DNA of 64,000 nucleotides from Darksidea phi (Eukaryota; Ascomycota; Dothideomycetes; Pleosporales; Lentitheciaceae): positions 103,891-167,890 of the forward strand of contig JASJFT010000099.1 of the NCBI GenBank assembly GCA_030770425.1. Direction: 5' to 3'. The position numbers and the translations under genes were made by a program. Positions 21,901 to 37,571 of the stretch are shown here, one piece after another; position 1 is the first letter of the stretch; every line of letters starts with the position of its first letter. The notes beneath the pieces are model-generated. The model had not been told where the DNA came from. It searched no databases and saw nothing but the letters and a program-made list of their open reading frames with translations.

Positions 21901-22554
21901 TTATAATTTCTAGTATTTTAATTCCTATATATAAGTAAATTATAGTTTACTTTAATATATTAAAGATCTAGTATAAGGAATAAGTATAATAGATCTATAA
22001 AAGTATCGAATAATATAATAGATATATTAGATCCTAGAATAAAATAATTATTAAATAATATTTTAAATTAGAGAAAATAGCCTATAACTAGAATTTAAAG
22101 AATATTAAATTATAAAGTATTATTTTTAAGAGTATATATATTAATTATTATATATCTCTATATATAAAAGGTACTATATATAAAATATATAATATACTTA
22201 ATTCTAATAATAAAGATATAAGTTTAAATAATATCTATAAGACTATTAAGACCCTTTAAAGGATTTTATTTAACTACTACTAATTAATCTATAAATAGAC
22301 TAGTATCTTTAAAAATATAATTATAAATCTAAATATAGTAGATATTATTATTATACTTTATAATATTTTATACTTCGATAGTACCCTTATATATAACGAA
22401 AATTTAAATAATCTTCTTTCTAATATTATATATTTAACTAAGCTAGGCTATATAATATTAGCTTATATAAAGGACTAATATAATAATCTTTATTATAGAA
22501 GAAAATAGATAGTTAATAAACTTAAATAAACTTTAATAGATTATAATAAATTAT
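21900..22554 (+). pseudogene. Copia-0 gag remnant, part 1
   Basis: Plus-strand frames here read as a mutated gag of a Ty1/Copia element and continue, after removal of Copia-2, at 41816. Joined this way the reading gives ...YNKLL-SIDSIKTFIIRIKKE, a typical gag helix leading to the zinc knuckle. The last five bases (ATTAT, 22550-22554) are the target site of Copia-2. The 5' limit is arbitrary. Confidence 0.5.
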
Positions 22555-22582
22555 TATAAGTAGCTAAGCGCTATATATTATA

Positions 22583-22838
22583 TATTATAGTAATTTTAGT
22601 ATAAATTACTATAGTACGTAGTCTCTAAAAGTAAAAGCTCTAATTTCTATAAGTTAAAAAAGATAGTATTTTATATATAGAAACGACCCCTAATTATACC
22701 TTAATACTAATACTACTAGACTCTATTAGACTCTATTAGATTACGAGATTTAGTAAATAGTCGTTAATACTAGACTAATCCTTATATCTAGTAAAATCTC
22801 TAATTATACTTAGTTTCTAAGCTATCTACTTCGTAATA
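22583..22838 (-). repeat. 3' LTR of Copia-1 (left in the window)
   Basis: 256 bp, the same length as its partner at 27882-28137. Ends read TATTA...TAATA, a mutated TGTTA...TAACA. Confidence 0.92.
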
Positions 22839-25800
22839 TACCCCCTTAGCTTAGAGGTACTCGTAGCCCTTAAAGCTAACCTATTTAATTAGACTCTTAA
22901 TATCGATAAGATTTAATTATCTTATAAACTATATATACTTTTACTTTAGAAGGATCTTAGTAAATCTATTAATAGGTATTTTAGTAGTAGGTAGCTATTA
23001 TATATTAAGACGGTTATAGGTAACCTTCTATTAAATCTAGCTCTAATAGATATTAACGTATTTAAGCTTAGTATTAAGCTTTTCCTCTTACTTTATAGTA
23101 ATACCAACTATTTACTAGTTATTATACTAAATAATAGATATCTTATTAAGTTCTAGATTAAATCCTTTAAATAGTCTTAACTATTTAGTTATCTCTAAGC
23201 TAGTAAGACTTAAAACGAGTAGCTCTATCTTAGTTATACTCTTTATAATAGTACGTTATTAAGCTAATTTCTAATTAATAGTTATATTAAATAGCTAAAA
23301 TAGGTAGTCCTAGCTACTCCGACAAGTATAGATATCGTTAATAAATACTATATCTATTACTCCTAAGAAATTACTAGTAGCTTTAGACTATTTAATTATT
23401 TTACTATTAGTTATATTATATTTAACTACTTTACCTTATTATATAGCTATCCCTTATAAAGTATAATACTTTATCTTATTAATATATTATTATACGCGCT
23501 TAATTAGAGCTATATATTACTATCCTAGATTTATAAGATAACTTACTAATAGACTATAAGAGTAAGCTAAATTAGATTATATTTACTATACAAGATATAT
23601 AAGATAGCTAACTAGTTATTAATAGTATTTTATACGTATCTTATTAGATTCTTTAATAAATAACTTATACTAATTTACTATAAGTAGTATTTCTATAGAA
23701 TAAGAATCTAATTAGATATTAAACTCTCTAGTAACTTTATTAATATAGACGTTCTATACGAGCTAAATTAATTATTTCTTTATATTCTATATAACTCGAA
23801 TTCTTAGATACTACTTTAGGTTATCTAGCTTCTTAATATTATAATAGTTTATAAGATCTATCTTAAAATATTTATAAAGTTTAGTATTTTTAGGGTAATA
23901 GGTTATAACGACGTCGTTAATATATATAAATAGAATTAGCTAGTTATTAATATATATATAAGAAAATCCTTTTACTTTTTATATACTAAACTAATTTAGA
24001 GTCTTCTTAAATTTATTATATTATAATAGTAGCGTCTTTTTAAGTCTATAGAGGGCGTATAGTATCTTTAAGATCTTACCGTTATACTTAAAGCCGTCTA
24101 GTATCCTTATATATATATATTTCTTAAGCTTTATATTAAAGAAGGCTATTAAAATATTATATTACTTTAACTCTAGGCTAAACTAATTAGTAATTATAAG
24201 TAGAGTATAAAATAAGCGAGTAGCTAATATAGTAGTATAGATATTATTATATAGCTATTATAGGTTATCTTAAATTATAATTTAGATTTTAAATTTTAAA
24301 AGATAGCTATTTATATTAATTTTATAGGTAAATACCTATATTAATAGTAGTACCTCTATATTAGTATTAATAGCTCGAAGTAAGATCTTTATAAAGTATC
24401 CTTTTACTTATACTAAGTAATATTCTATATTAATAGTAGCTTAAAACTAATTATTATATAGATAACTATTTAGCTACTAAAAGTTCTTTAGAGGCTTAGA
24501 TAACTACGACTAGTAAATCTTATATTTTAGATTCTATCTTACTATTATAATAAAGCTATATAGATAGTTATATATAATATTATTAATATTTATATAGAAT
24601 AGTAGATATACTTAATAATATAGGTTATACGAGCGAGCTAATTATACTAAGTATTCTTCTAGAATAATATTAGACTTATTAAGATTAAGATTTTATCTTT
24701 TTAGAGTATTATTTCTAGTTTAATTAGAACTATACCTAGGTATTTCTATTATACTAAGTTCTCGTAATAAGTTTATTAGTTAATTTTATTACGTTAAAGT
24801 ATTATTTAAAGATATTATAGTATTATTTAAAGAGTTTTTAAAGTTCTCTTTCTAATTAGGACTAGTATAGACCGAATTAGAATTAGCGTAAGCTAAAGGT
24901 ACTAGTAAAAGTAGTCCTTTATAGAACTTAATATTCTTCTTAATAACCTTATTTTACTACGTTTAGCTATCTTACTATTTCTTACCCCCTAACTATATAT
25001 TAGTTAGAGAAGTAGGTATATTTATTTTACTTATTATTAGTTAACGTAGTATTAGTAGATTATCAACGCTAATTTTCTTAGAATACTAAATATTAGGTAT
25101 ATTAAGTAGTTTAATAATTTCCTTAATAACTAACTCTCTAATATAGTCTTTTAGGTTCTTAAAGAAGCTATCTAAGTTAAATATAATATTATAAGTTCGA
25201 ATTATCTAGTTCTTTATTAGTAGCTAGATATAATAGATATTTATTAAATTATAACTAATAAGATAATCTATTAATACCCTACTCTTAAGCTTATTAGCTT
25301 TCTTAAGCTATCTATTTAGTACGTAGACTTTATAGCTAATAGAATATATATAAGTAACTTAAGGTTTCCTACCCTAGATAAGCTTATACGGCGTTTTCTA
25401 GTTTAACTTCTTTAATAGTATCCTATTAAGGATATATACTACTATTAAAAATAATTCGTTTAATAATAATTTAGATAGATTAGTTTAAAGTTATAATACT
25501 CTTATATATATAACTAATATTACTTTAGTACGTTTAGTACCTCTATTCTATTTATTTATATAGAACGCTTACTTCTTATATATAATATCTAGGTCGTTAT
25601 AAATCTATTTAAATAGATTAGATAAGATACTAAATTCTTACTTACTATTAGTTTAAACTTTAATAATATTATATTCGAATTAATACTATATCTTATATAG
25701 GGTCCGTATAACCTAGTAATTAATAATAGATTTTAAATAACTAGGAAATATTTCTACTTTATACTACTTAGTATATTAATTAATACTATAGCCTCTATAT

Positions 25801-27881
25801 TTATCTCTATTAAGATACTCTTCTTCTATTAGTAGGAGCTAAATAATATCTATCGATATACGTTTAAACGACTATATTATATAATCTTTCTATTAATAAT
25901 ATAAGATTTATTTTATAAGCTTTATTTTAATATATACCTTATATAGCTTTTAATTATTAGTTTTATTAATAATAACCCTATAGATAATATCTATTAGGTA
26001 AGCTATTATTCTTTAGCTAGGGTATTCCTATATTAGGTAAGCGACTTAATTACTAATCTATTATATAGGCTTTAGAGTATATAATTTCTAATAGCTAGTC
26101 GTAAATAATAATAATAGCTTAATATATGGCCTTTATATAGCGTCGATATCGACTAGTTAGTAACTATTCGAATACTCGAGTAGAGTGAGTATATTACTCT
26201 AGTCCTTATAATATAATATATCGCGTCTTAAGTTAAAATAAATATTAATAGTACGATATCTTTCTAATCCTATTATACTAGTAATAAAGCTAAGGACTAG
26301 AGTAATATATATTAATTAGATCTCTATTATACTATTATAAGAAGTATAGATTTTAAGTATTATTAAGCCCTAGGCTTTAACTTTTATAACTCTAGTACTA
26401 GTACTAATATATTTATAAGCTATAGCGTTATACTCTTATTTCTAACTAATCTATAGGTCTAAGTTAATAATATATATATTTAAACCTAGATCTAATATCT
26501 AGTAATTATAGAGACGCTTATTTCGTATAGTATCTTAATCTTTAGTAAGTACTACTAGGTTACCTATTAGTATAACTATATTATCGATTATATAGACTAT
26601 ATAAGTCGAGGGTTCTAATAGATAAGTCCTATTATTAAAGCTAAATAGTATTATAGAAGTAGATTAAGCTATCTTCTATTTAATATAGTCTATTAAACGC
26701 TTAATAGCCTCGTTAATATAAGCTTTAAGTATTAGATTAGTCTCTAGAGCTTTATTAACTTAGCGCCTAATCTTAGTATTTATAGTATAGTTCTTAGAAT
26801 ATTTCTTTATTAAAAGATTAAGTATAAAGTAGTCGACCTACTAGTATACTTATCTATAGAAATATATTTTTAGGATTCTATTATTTCCCTTTTCTTAGTT
26901 ATTATTATTATTATTACTAGAGCTATTACTATTATTTATATTAGTAATAGTAAGTTAAGTAGTAACTATAGTATTATATCTAGTTATTATAGCTAGTTTA
27001 GCTACCTTTAGAAACGACTCGAACTTAGTAATATAGTATTATAACGACTGTACTTCTACTCTATTATACTAAGCCTTTAGAATATCTTAAAGAGCTAAGG
27101 TACTATACTTAATATTAAATATATAGTATACTTTTATAAAGTCCTTCTATATATAAGATATTTTAATATTAAAAAGACTAATAGTCTTATACTTATTTAT
27201 AATCTTAATCTAGCTATATAGCTAGTTAGCTAGCTTCTTACTATATAAGGACGTCTATAGTTACCTATATTTAGCTCTAAGTTTCTAACGTTATAAGATA
27301 TCTATAGACGTAATATACCTCTTTAGTATCTTAAGTTAATTTTATAGGTCTTCCTTATTCTATATTAAATATAGGTTTATTACTACGATTATTTTACTAA
27401 TCTTTAAGTTAATTATCCTTAGACCTTTCTCTAGTTATTTATAGTCCTTTTTCTCTTCTTAATATTAGATAAGCTCGACTCTATATAATATTTAATCGTT
27501 AAATAATAGCTAAGCTATACTAATAGCGCTAGCTTTATATACTATAAGCGAGAGTTTTATTAGCTCCTTAATATCTAGTATTATTTTAAGATTAAGGTTA
27601 TAGTATTTTTAAACTTTATATTATTTAGTCTTATCTTTAAGGATAAATAGTTATTTATACTAGTTACTTTAAGTCTTAAGAATAATAGTAACGCGCGTTA
27701 CTATAGGATCTTCTTTAGTATTTATTATTAATAATAATAGCTCTTTAAGCGCTAAGGAGTTTCTAATAATAATAAAGATAATAATAAGGGCGTTAGCTTT
27801 CTATATATTAATTAATATTAATAATAAGAATAATAAGTTATTATTATTTAAGAATAATTAGTTATAATCTAAACTTATAAC

Positions 27882-28137
27882 TATTATAGTAATTTTAGTA
27901 TAAATTACTATAGTATATAGTCTCTAAAAGTAAAAGCTCTAATTTCTATAAGTTAAAAAAGACGGTATTTTATATATAGAAACGATCCCTAACTATACCT
28001 TAATACTAATACTACTAGACTCTATTAGACTCTATTAGATTATAAGATTTAGTAAATAGCTATTAGTACTAGGCTAATCCTTATATCTAATAAAATCTCT
28101 AATTACGCTTAGTTCCTAAGCTATCTACTCTATAATA
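27882..28137 (-). repeat. 5' LTR of Copia-1 (right in the window)
   Basis: 256 bp partner of 22583-22838, followed directly by TSD TTATA at 28138-28142. Confidence 0.92.
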
Positions 28138-31100
28138 TTATATAACTATTCTATTTATATAATAATTTATACTAATTTACTATAATTATATACTAGTTAT
28201 AATATTATTCTAGCTTATAGTAACTATATAGTAATTTATAGTAATTATCTTAGTTATTTAATCTAGTATAATTTATACTTAAGACTCTCTATTTACGTCC
28301 TAGTTATATAATTAGACTACTTAATATATTTATTCTATACCTCCTTCTACTTATAGTTATAAGTCTAGTCTAATCTATTTATATTATATAATTTATTTTA
28401 TCTTTCTTTATATAACGATCTTATTATCTACTATATTAAAAGCTAACTTAATTACTATTTTCTAAGGTCTATATAATTAGGACCTATAAATCTATACTAT
28501 ATAAAGATTAGTTAAGATAGTAGATATATAGAATTATATTAATCCTAAAGCTAAAGCTTCTATAGAGCTAAATAAGCCTAACTATCTTATTAATTCTAAG
28601 CTACTTACTAATAAGGATAGATTATTAGTAATCGAACCTAGCTTAATAGTAATTCCTTAGTATACTAAAGACCTAAGTCTCTATTATATAGAGCTAAAAG
28701 AATATCGTAGAATTAAAGATAAGCTCGGCTAAATTAAAGTCTATATAGCTAATATACTAGCTAAAAATCTTATCTATTAAATTAAGAATTAGAAATTACT
28801 ATATAATTAGCTTAAGGCTCTAAAATAGGTATTTATTCTATTATTAGTTAATTAAGAATATAAGATTTAAAAAGTATATAACTTAGCTAAAGTACTATAT
28901 ACGTATAGAGAGAATCTTAAAGAATAGAATATAATCTTTTTAATAGTCTATAATTAAGCTATATAGCTTAACTTACTAAAGGTATTAGAATATCGGCTAT
29001 ATAAGAATCTAATATAAGCTATTAAATAAATCGATTTAGACTACGTAGTTACTATAGTTATTATAGTATTTAATATAAAAGTTAACTTAAATAGCTTAAT
29101 TAACCCTATACTATCTAATTTACTAGCTAGCTATCTACGTTATTACTAAATAATATAGATAATAAAGTCGAATATTAGTAATAGTATATTTATAGCTATA
29201 TTAAATTAAGAATAATCTCTATATAATAAGAAGAAATTATAAAATAATAAGTTATTAAAGTTATTAAAGCTATATCTATATAAAGATTTATATTATTAGA
29301 GATAGTACTAGTATATTAATATCTTACTATATAAAGAAGAATTTATAAAGAATTCTAAAAAGACTAAGAAAATAACTAAATTTAAAGTTAAGAATAAGAA
29401 GGGTATCTTAAGTAAAATATATAAAAAGAACTAATACTTTAAATAGTAAAAGTAGACTAGTTAGAATAATAATATAACTAATATAATAGAAATTAATATA
29501 GATAATAATCTACTATACTATAAAGATAAAGTTTATACTATATTCTTAATAATATACAATATCTCTATAGCTAATAATATCTACCTACTTCTCTATTTCT
29601 AGATATTAGACCTAGTTATAGATATTTATATCTATAATAACTCTATTAAGTTTTAATAAAAAGTTTCGATCTTACCTAATAATATAGTTTTAACTAGAGA
29701 CTTAGAGATAGCTATTTAGACCTAGAGAAATATATAGATATCCCTATTAATATCTTAGAATTTAAAAAAGATAATATTTAAATAAGTAGTTTTAATCTCT
29801 AGTTTCTTTACTAGTCTAGTATTACTATTATAACTATCCTTATTAAACGTTTATTTTAACTTAGAAAGAAATATTCTATATTAATTAGAATTTTAATCTT
29901 AGAATATTATAAAGCTTACTAGGGTAAACGAATACTAGCTTATAGTCTATTATACTAAACCTTTATAAACTACTTAATACGTAGTATTTACTATTAATTA
30001 GTATTAGCTATAGATCTTAGCTCTACTACTTTAATCTAAATTACTAAGTAAGCTATAACTTTATCTACTTATAGATTATTCGAATAGTAATATAATCGAT
30101 TAGTTAACTAGTAATATTTTAGATTTTTATATAGATAATAGTATAATAGCTTCTAAGATAATTTACTATAAAAAGTATTTATAGAATAAAACTTATTAGA
30201 TTATCTCTTATTAATTTAATTATAAACTAGGTACTAGCTAACTATTTAAAACTATAGCTATCGATTTAATTAAGCTTAATATACTAGTCTATAATAGTTA
30301 TTAATATATATTCTATATATTTAATCTATTCTTAAAACTATATATAGTCTATATAATAGCTAAATATAATAAACTAACTCTTTAGGTAATACTTAAGTAG
30401 TTAGATAGAACTATTAAATAAGAATTTAATATAACTATTATCTTTCTAATAGTTAATAACGAGTAAGATTATAGTCTATTAGACGATTTAACTTATATCT
30501 ATTATCTATAAAAAGGAATTAAACTATAAATATAAGCGTTATATACTATTAAGTAGAATAGCTTAGTTAAGTACTTAGATAGAAGTCTAATTAAGAGAAA
30601 CTATTTAATAAGAATTATAACTAATCTTCTACTAGCTCTTAGCTTTAAAATTTATAGAATAGTAGTTTATCTACTTAACTAAATACCTATATAATTACTA
30701 AACTAGAAAATACTATTTAAAATTATATATTAGAAGAAGCTATTACTAGTTTATCTATATTTAATTTAGATTTATATAGTAGAAGTCTCTTTAAAAGATT
30801 TATATAAAATATAGTAGAAGTTTATATATAGTAGAGGTACTATACCTATATCTTATATATAATAATAGAGCTATAGAGCTATATATAGTATAATAAGATA
30901 ATATTTTAAATATTAAGATACTAGATAAGAAATAATATATAATATTAAACTATAGCCTAGTTAGAAGACTAATAGTAGTAGTAAGAAGTTAATATACTAA
31001 TACTATCTATAGTATAAAAATTATCTATAATAATACTAGTATTCTACTTATTATATCTATCTCTTATTCTTAACTAGCTTTCTTATTACTATAACGATTA

Positions 31101-31249
31101 ATACTACTATTATAAGAAAAGCTAAAGAGTAGTATAAACTATCTATTTCTTATTCTTAATTAGCTTTCTTACTATATATCCTTAGTCTTCTAGTAACGGT
31201 AAGAGTAGTAGTACTAATATACCCTCTTTCTTAAACTTACTATTAATAC

Positions 31250-31426
31250 TATTATAGTATAGATATACTAGGGTTAAGATAGAATATAAGTTATACTATA
31301 AAGGGCTAATACTAAAACGAGCGGGGGCTATATATACCTAATATAATAAGATCTAGTAAAGGAAGTACTATAGTTATAGGTATAGTATATAATAGATATA
31401 AATAGTTACGGATTAGTACTATAATA
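31250..31426 (-). repeat. 3' LTR of Gypsy-1 (left in the window)
   Basis: 177 bp, ends TATTA...TAATA in the plus reading; homologous to the Gypsy-3 LTRs in reverse complement. Confidence 0.92.
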
Positions 31427-34400
31427 GTACCTCCCCTCTAAATAGCTATACGTCTCGGATAGCTCTATAGAAAGAAAATTTACTAATATTAGTATCCTTC
31501 GAATCTATCTTAGGGTAGATTTATCTAGGTAGTCGTTATAAAATTAATAAACTATACTCTCTTAACCTTTTAGATTAGATACTAGCTACTAGATAGTAGA
31601 ATAGTATTTCTATTTAACTAAGTATATTAGTTATCGTAGGTCCTCGTCGTAGTAGTCTAGTAGGGACTCGAATTCCTATTATTTAGTTAACTCTTCTATT
31701 TTATCTTCTTATTTAAGTATTCTTCCTCTAAAGTATCGGGACTTAACTTTATTTATTATATTTTATTCTAAGAGTTTTTAGAAGGGGTATTTTAGTCGAA
31801 GTAGTAAGTTATAAAATACTAGAAATATTTTTATAGTTACTAGGAGTTCTAGGGTATATACTTAATTATAAACTTTTAGAACTTTAAATAGACCTACTAT
31901 CTTATTATCTTTTTTTTTTATTAATTTATTAGTTTTTATATTTCTTATATCTATAAAGATCTTATCTCCTACGATAAATCTTAGTACGTTTTCTTACTTT
32001 TTATTTATATAGTATTCGTAGTACTTAATAGATTATTTAGTAATAACTTTTAACTAGGTAATAATATAATTAAATCTATTAGTAGTATTATTTACTTTAA
32101 AGAATTCTTATTATTAGAATAGGAATAGATTTAATAGTATTAATTAGCTAGACTCGATCCTAAGTTTTAGATAGAACCCGTAATTAGTAAAGAATAAAGA
32201 AATATTAGTTATTTTAGAGGTAATATTATTTATAGTAAATTCTATAAGGGGGAGCTATTATATCTAGTTATTTTAGTAGAAATTTATAAATATCTAAAGG
32301 TATACTTTAATACTACTATTTACTCGCTCGGTCTAACTATCGGTCTTAGGGTAGAATAATAAGAAGTATTTTAGTATAATTCTAAGTCTTATAGATAATT
32401 AGTCCTAAAACTATAATATAAACTAGATTTCTTAATTAGATAGAATATTATTAGAATAACTATAAAGGGAGTAAACTTAAAATATAAAGATATCGACTAA
32501 CTTAGATATATTAATTTTTTTAATAAGAATAATATAATATATCTTTATAAGTCTATAGACTATAATAAGAATATATTTATATATACGGTCGTACTACTAT
32601 AATTCTAGAAGTAGGGTAATATAGTCGATAGAGATATCCGACTATACCTAAAATAGGACTAATAGAGACTTAAGAAATCCTTAGGATAATAATCTAGAGC
32701 TTTTAATTTAAATATAGAGTTTATATACTTAGATATAGATTTTAATATTATATATTATATATAGCTATTAATAGTCTTAGATAACTAGTTCTATTATTTT
32801 AACCTATTTTAGATATCTAGTAGGTATAAAATTATATATTTAATATAGAATCTATATACGAAGTTCGTTATAAGATAGTATAAAGAGATATTCTTAATAT
32901 TATATACGACCTTAATAAAGTATAAAGTCTAGTATTAGTACCTATATAATTTTTTAAAGATATTTTAGCTAATATCTTATACTTAAGTTTAAAAGGGTAA
33001 TAATTATTTCTATAACTATTAGTATAGTAGAGTATATAGAGTTAATTAGTTCGTTAATAAATCGATTTATAGTAGGAAGAATTAATAGTATTATACTTAT
33101 AAGGATTTAGTTAAGAAGGTCTTTTAGAACTTCGTTACTAAGAACTTCTAATAGAAGGACTATTTATAGTCTATTTTTTACTCTATTATTAGAAGTATTA
33201 TTCTTATTTAATTAGTTTTCTAGTATTCTACTTAGTATATCTAGTCGTATAGCTTTTAAGCCTAGTCGATAAATAATCCTAAAGTTAAATTATAATAGGA
33301 ACTCCGACTAATAAATCTAGTATTATAATAGTATCTTTATAGTCGTAAAGTATTCTAGATTCTTATAGTTAATAACGATTTTAAATAGTTTTATAATTTC
33401 TTAGAATTCTAGTTACTATTCTTTTAAAAACTTAATAATTACTAATAATTCTTTATTATAAATCTTATAATTATATTTAATAGTATTATATTTACTTAAA
33501 AAGTAGGTAATCGTACGTAGAATACTATTATTATTATATTAGGAGAGGATACCGCCTAATATCTAATTAGAAGTATTAGTTTCTAGGACTATCTTTTTAG
33601 TAAAGTCGTATATTACTAGTACTAGCGCTATAATAAAGGAATTTTTAAGTAATTTAAAGGTAGTTATCTATTTAATAGTCTAGTTCTATAAGGTATTCTT
33701 ATATAGAAGTTTATTAAATAGGATATATATCTTTAAGAAGTCCTAAATAAAGTATTAGTAAAAGTTTATAAAGTCTAGGAATTTCTATAGATCTCTTAAA
33801 TAAGAGGATTATATTTATTTTAAAATTATAGTAACTTTCTTAGGGTCTATTTTAATATTATTAAAGAAAATAATAAATTTAAGATATTTAATCTTTATAA
33901 TCTTAAACTTATATTTATAGATATTAATTTAAAGGTCGATATTAATTAATCTCTAGACTACTTCTCGAATATACTTCTAGTATTCTTTTCTATTATTTAA
34001 GTAGACTAGAATATTATTAAGATATATAGTATAGATATAATCTAGTAAATTATAAAGGATATAATTAATATAGTTCTAAAAGAATACTAGTACGTTATAA
34101 AGGCTAAAAGATATAACTAAGATTTTAAAAAGTCTAAAATATATAATAAATACTATTTTCTACTTATATTCTTTAGCGATACGTAATTTATTAAAAGTAA
34201 TAATAATATTAAGTTTAGTATATATCTTTATATTATAGAGAGCGTTAAGAGTTTCTTAAATAAGAGATAATAAATAATAGTTCTTAATAGTAATATTATT
34301 TAGATCTTTATAGTCTTAATATATATATACTTCTCTATCTAGTTTTACTACTAGGAGTAGAAGGATAGTATATCGCGTACGGGATTCCTAGATAACTTTA

Positions 34401-37394
34401 CTTAGAATAATATTAATCTTATAATTCTATACTCGTCTTAATAGAAGTTCGTCTACTTTTCTAGAGAGAAATCTAGCTACTATATCTTTTAACTATTCTA
34501 AAAGTTTCTTTTTTAGCTCGTTATTAGATAAAGGTAGTTTCTCTACTAGGAACTTATCGATATCTAATTCTTTAATATCTTAAAGATATAGAATATATTT
34601 ATAGTTAATAAGAAATTTATAGAACTATAGTAGAAATTTATCTAGAAGAGTAGTTATAATTTTACTATCTAAAATATCTTTAAATTCTTCTTTAATAAGG
34701 TTTAGAATTTAATCTCCTTTATTCTTTAGTAATATTTTAAGTACTTAGTCTAGCTCGTTCTATATAATATAGGTAGCTTTTATATTAGGTTATTTATAGA
34801 ATTATACGAAAATTACGACTTATATAAGATAAATATTAGAAAAATTAAAAGATTTATAATTTAGTTTAGTTAATAAAGGGACGCTAAGCGACGATAGTAG
34901 TTCTTTCTCGAATTTCTTTAAGTTAACTCGACGTCCCCCTACTCGTATAGCTAGGAGTAGTTTAGTTATAATATAATTTCGTACTATAATTACTTAGTAT
35001 TCTAGAATTTTTTTATATTTAGTATCTAAGTTCCTTATCTTATAGTAGGGGCGGCCTAGCGTAAATTCGGGGGGTAGATTTATTAAGGTTTCTCTATTTA
35101 ATTAATAGAGATTATACTTATTAATATCCTTAATATATAAAGATAGTTAATAATTTATTATATTAGTACGTAGTTTAGGGTATAATAGTTCGGTTTTATC
35201 TAATATATTTTTACTAGGGGGGGTAGTCGAGAAAGCTACTTATATAATCTTAGTTTCGTAGTAGTAGTATTTCTAATAGTACTAAGAGTCTATATTAACT
35301 ATTATTAATATCTAATTAATAAACGGGTTATATTTCTAAAGCTAAAAAAGGCTAAGAATAATAAGAATATTTTAGACTAAATTAGTAAGATATAGTAAAT
35401 AATTTTTATAATAGTTTTTAATCTATATAGATAAGATAGTATATTAGATAAGTATATTACTAATATAACTATTAACTAGTAAGAGCTTCCTTAGAAAGGG
35501 TATAGTATAGGTATTAATAGTATATTTTTAGGTAAAGGTTTAGTTAAGAAAGATAATAGCTAAGTATCTACTATTAATAAGATTCTATATATTAATAGTA
35601 GTATATATAAGTAGAAAAGAAGTATAAATAAATAATAATTTACTATCTATAAATCTAAGTTAAAGGGGGGCCTTTTTACTTAAAATAATCCGAATTTAGT
35701 ATAGTTACTTATCTAATAATTCTTTCTTATCTAACCTCTAGTTATAATAATAACTAAAGGTTATATATTTTTTAAGTTATTAATATAAGAGGTACTTATA
35801 AAGGATAATATTAAGTTAACTAGTATATTAATATAAGAGGCTTTAATCTTAGGTATAGAGGTTTTAGTTCTAGTATATTCCTAAGGTTAATCTATAGTAT
35901 AGTTAAAGAAGGGATTATTAAATAGACGTAGATAGGAGGATTAGTTATTAATATTTTAGTTATTATATTAGAACTAGAGGCGGTCGTACTAAGGTTATAT
36001 ATATTAGTTCTAGGCCTATTAGTATTAAGGATATTAAGACTAGGTACGCGTTACTTATTAGTTCTAGGGTATTTATTATATAGCTTACCCTTAGCCTTAA
36101 ACTCTACCGAATCGCTCGTTATTTCTTTTCTTTTCTTAGTATATATTCTTATAGTAGCCTATTTTACTATAATAGAAGTAGATATTAACGATCTTATATT
36201 CTTTATAAAAGATATATAGGATATATATTACGTCTAGGATTATAGGGTTACTAGTATAGATTAGAGCTATTATTAAGAAAAGAAATATAGATATAAAGAC
36301 TAACTAGGGGGTATTACTTAGTTAATTATTATTTAAGTAGAAGCTAATACGTATACTCTTAATATATTCTTCTACTTATTTTCTTTTCTAGATTTATACG
36401 AAGAGCTCTATCTATTTCTTATAGTTTATACGGTTAGGTTATTTTTCTTAAAGAATAGCTATAGTACCTAGTATAGTAGAGACTTTAGTACGTAGAACTT
36501 AAACTTTTTTTATATTAGTTTTTTCTACTTTAGTAGCCTATTTATAAAATTTAGCTTAGAAGTCTAGAAATAACTAACTACCTATAATAACTTTATCGAA
36601 TATAGTACTTACCTCGATCTATTTATTAGAAGTAATATAGTAAATATTAAGAATCTTTTATAGGTTAATAGTAATTTACTATTTCTATTTAGTTAGGTTA
36701 TCTAGGTTAGACTATATAGTTTTAAGTTAGTTACGGTAGATATTAAGTATATTACTAAATATAAGATTAGAGATATATTAGATACGTTTAAATTTTATAT
36801 TAAAGATTACTCTATTTATAACGTAGATACTATAGATCTTATATTTTTAGTTTTTATACTTAGTTTAATACTTATTTATAGACTTATTAGCTCTATTAAA
36901 TTTATTAGGATTAGTAGTAAGACGATAATAGGAGGTATAGATAGAGGTCTAGGTATATAAGATATTAACTTCGCTTTAGAGCTATTAAGTAACTTAATAT
37001 ACTTCTTTAAGATCTATAATAAGAAAGGAAATATAGTATTATACTCTTATATCTAGGATATTTAGTATAGCTTTAATATCTCGACGAGTTAGGGAAATAG
37101 GTTCCTCGTTTCCTAGTATAATTAATATAGTAGGGTCGCTTATTACGCCTTCTATTCGAATAAAAGAGGCTAGTACGGGAATCTAACTAATTATAATAAT
37201 AAGTTACTCGTTCTACTAATATTACTAATCTTTAGTAGCTATAGTATTCTTAGAGTTCTTAGTATTCTTAGTATTCTAGATATAACGTAGGTCTTAGGTC
37301 TAGCTTAATATCTTCTAGATTTAGGGTAGTCGATTAGGCTATTAAAGAAGCGTTTTATCCTAGTAGTAGGATTAAAAGGAAGAATAGTATAAAC

Positions 37395-37571
37395 TATTAC
37401 GATATAAATATACTAGGGTTAAGATAGAATATAAGTTATACTATAAAGGACTAATACTAGAATAAGTAGGGGCTATATATACCCGATATAATAAGGTCTA
37501 GTAAAGAGAGTACTGTAGTTATAGATACGGTATATAATAGATATAAATAGTTATAGATTAGTACTATAATA
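37395..37571 (-). repeat. 5' LTR of Gypsy-1 (right in the window)
   Basis: 177 bp, followed by TSD AATAC. It retains one TG (near 37514), rare in this block. Confidence 0.92.

Larger units (their letters stand above)
22583..28137 (-). mobile_element. Copia-1, Ty1/Copia retrotransposon (5.56 kb)
   Basis: LTRs of 256 bp lie at 22583-22838 and 27882-28137, with TSD TTATA at 22578-22582 and 28138-28142. It is inserted in the left LTR of Copia-2. On the minus strand the primer-binding site GTTATAAGTTTAG adjoins the inner edge of the 27882 LTR, and a purine tract (CTAAGGGGGTA) adjoins the 22838 LTR, which fixes the orientation. The reverse transcriptase is readable on the minus strand at about 23.7-24.15 kb (LYALYRLKKTLL, KVKGF, INNxLILFIYINDVVITYYP, NTKLYKYFKIDL); the catalytic YVDD has become YIND at about 23,905-23,930. 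Stops fill all frames. Confidence 0.92.
22555..28355 (+). repeat. Left LTR of Copia-2, split by Copia-1
   Basis: The two parts, 22555-22582 and 28143-28355, add up to 241 bp, the exact length of the right LTR. Copia-1 sits between them with TSD TTATA. Confidence 0.92.
31250..37571 (-). mobile_element. Gypsy-1, Ty3/Gypsy chromovirus-type retrotransposon (6.3 kb)
   Basis: LTRs of 177 bp at 31250-31426 and 37395-37571 are flanked by TSD AATAC (31245-31249, 37572-37576). It is inserted in module M copy 1. The polypurine tract, in reverse complement as ACCTCCCCTCT, adjoins 31426, so transcription runs on the minus strand. The pol remnant reads on the minus strand; for example KTKYLKFIIF followed by KIDPKKVTIILK near 33.8-33.9 kb matches the same region of Gypsy-3. 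It belongs to the same family as Gypsy-3 (same LTR length and sequence). No open frame survives. Confidence 0.92.
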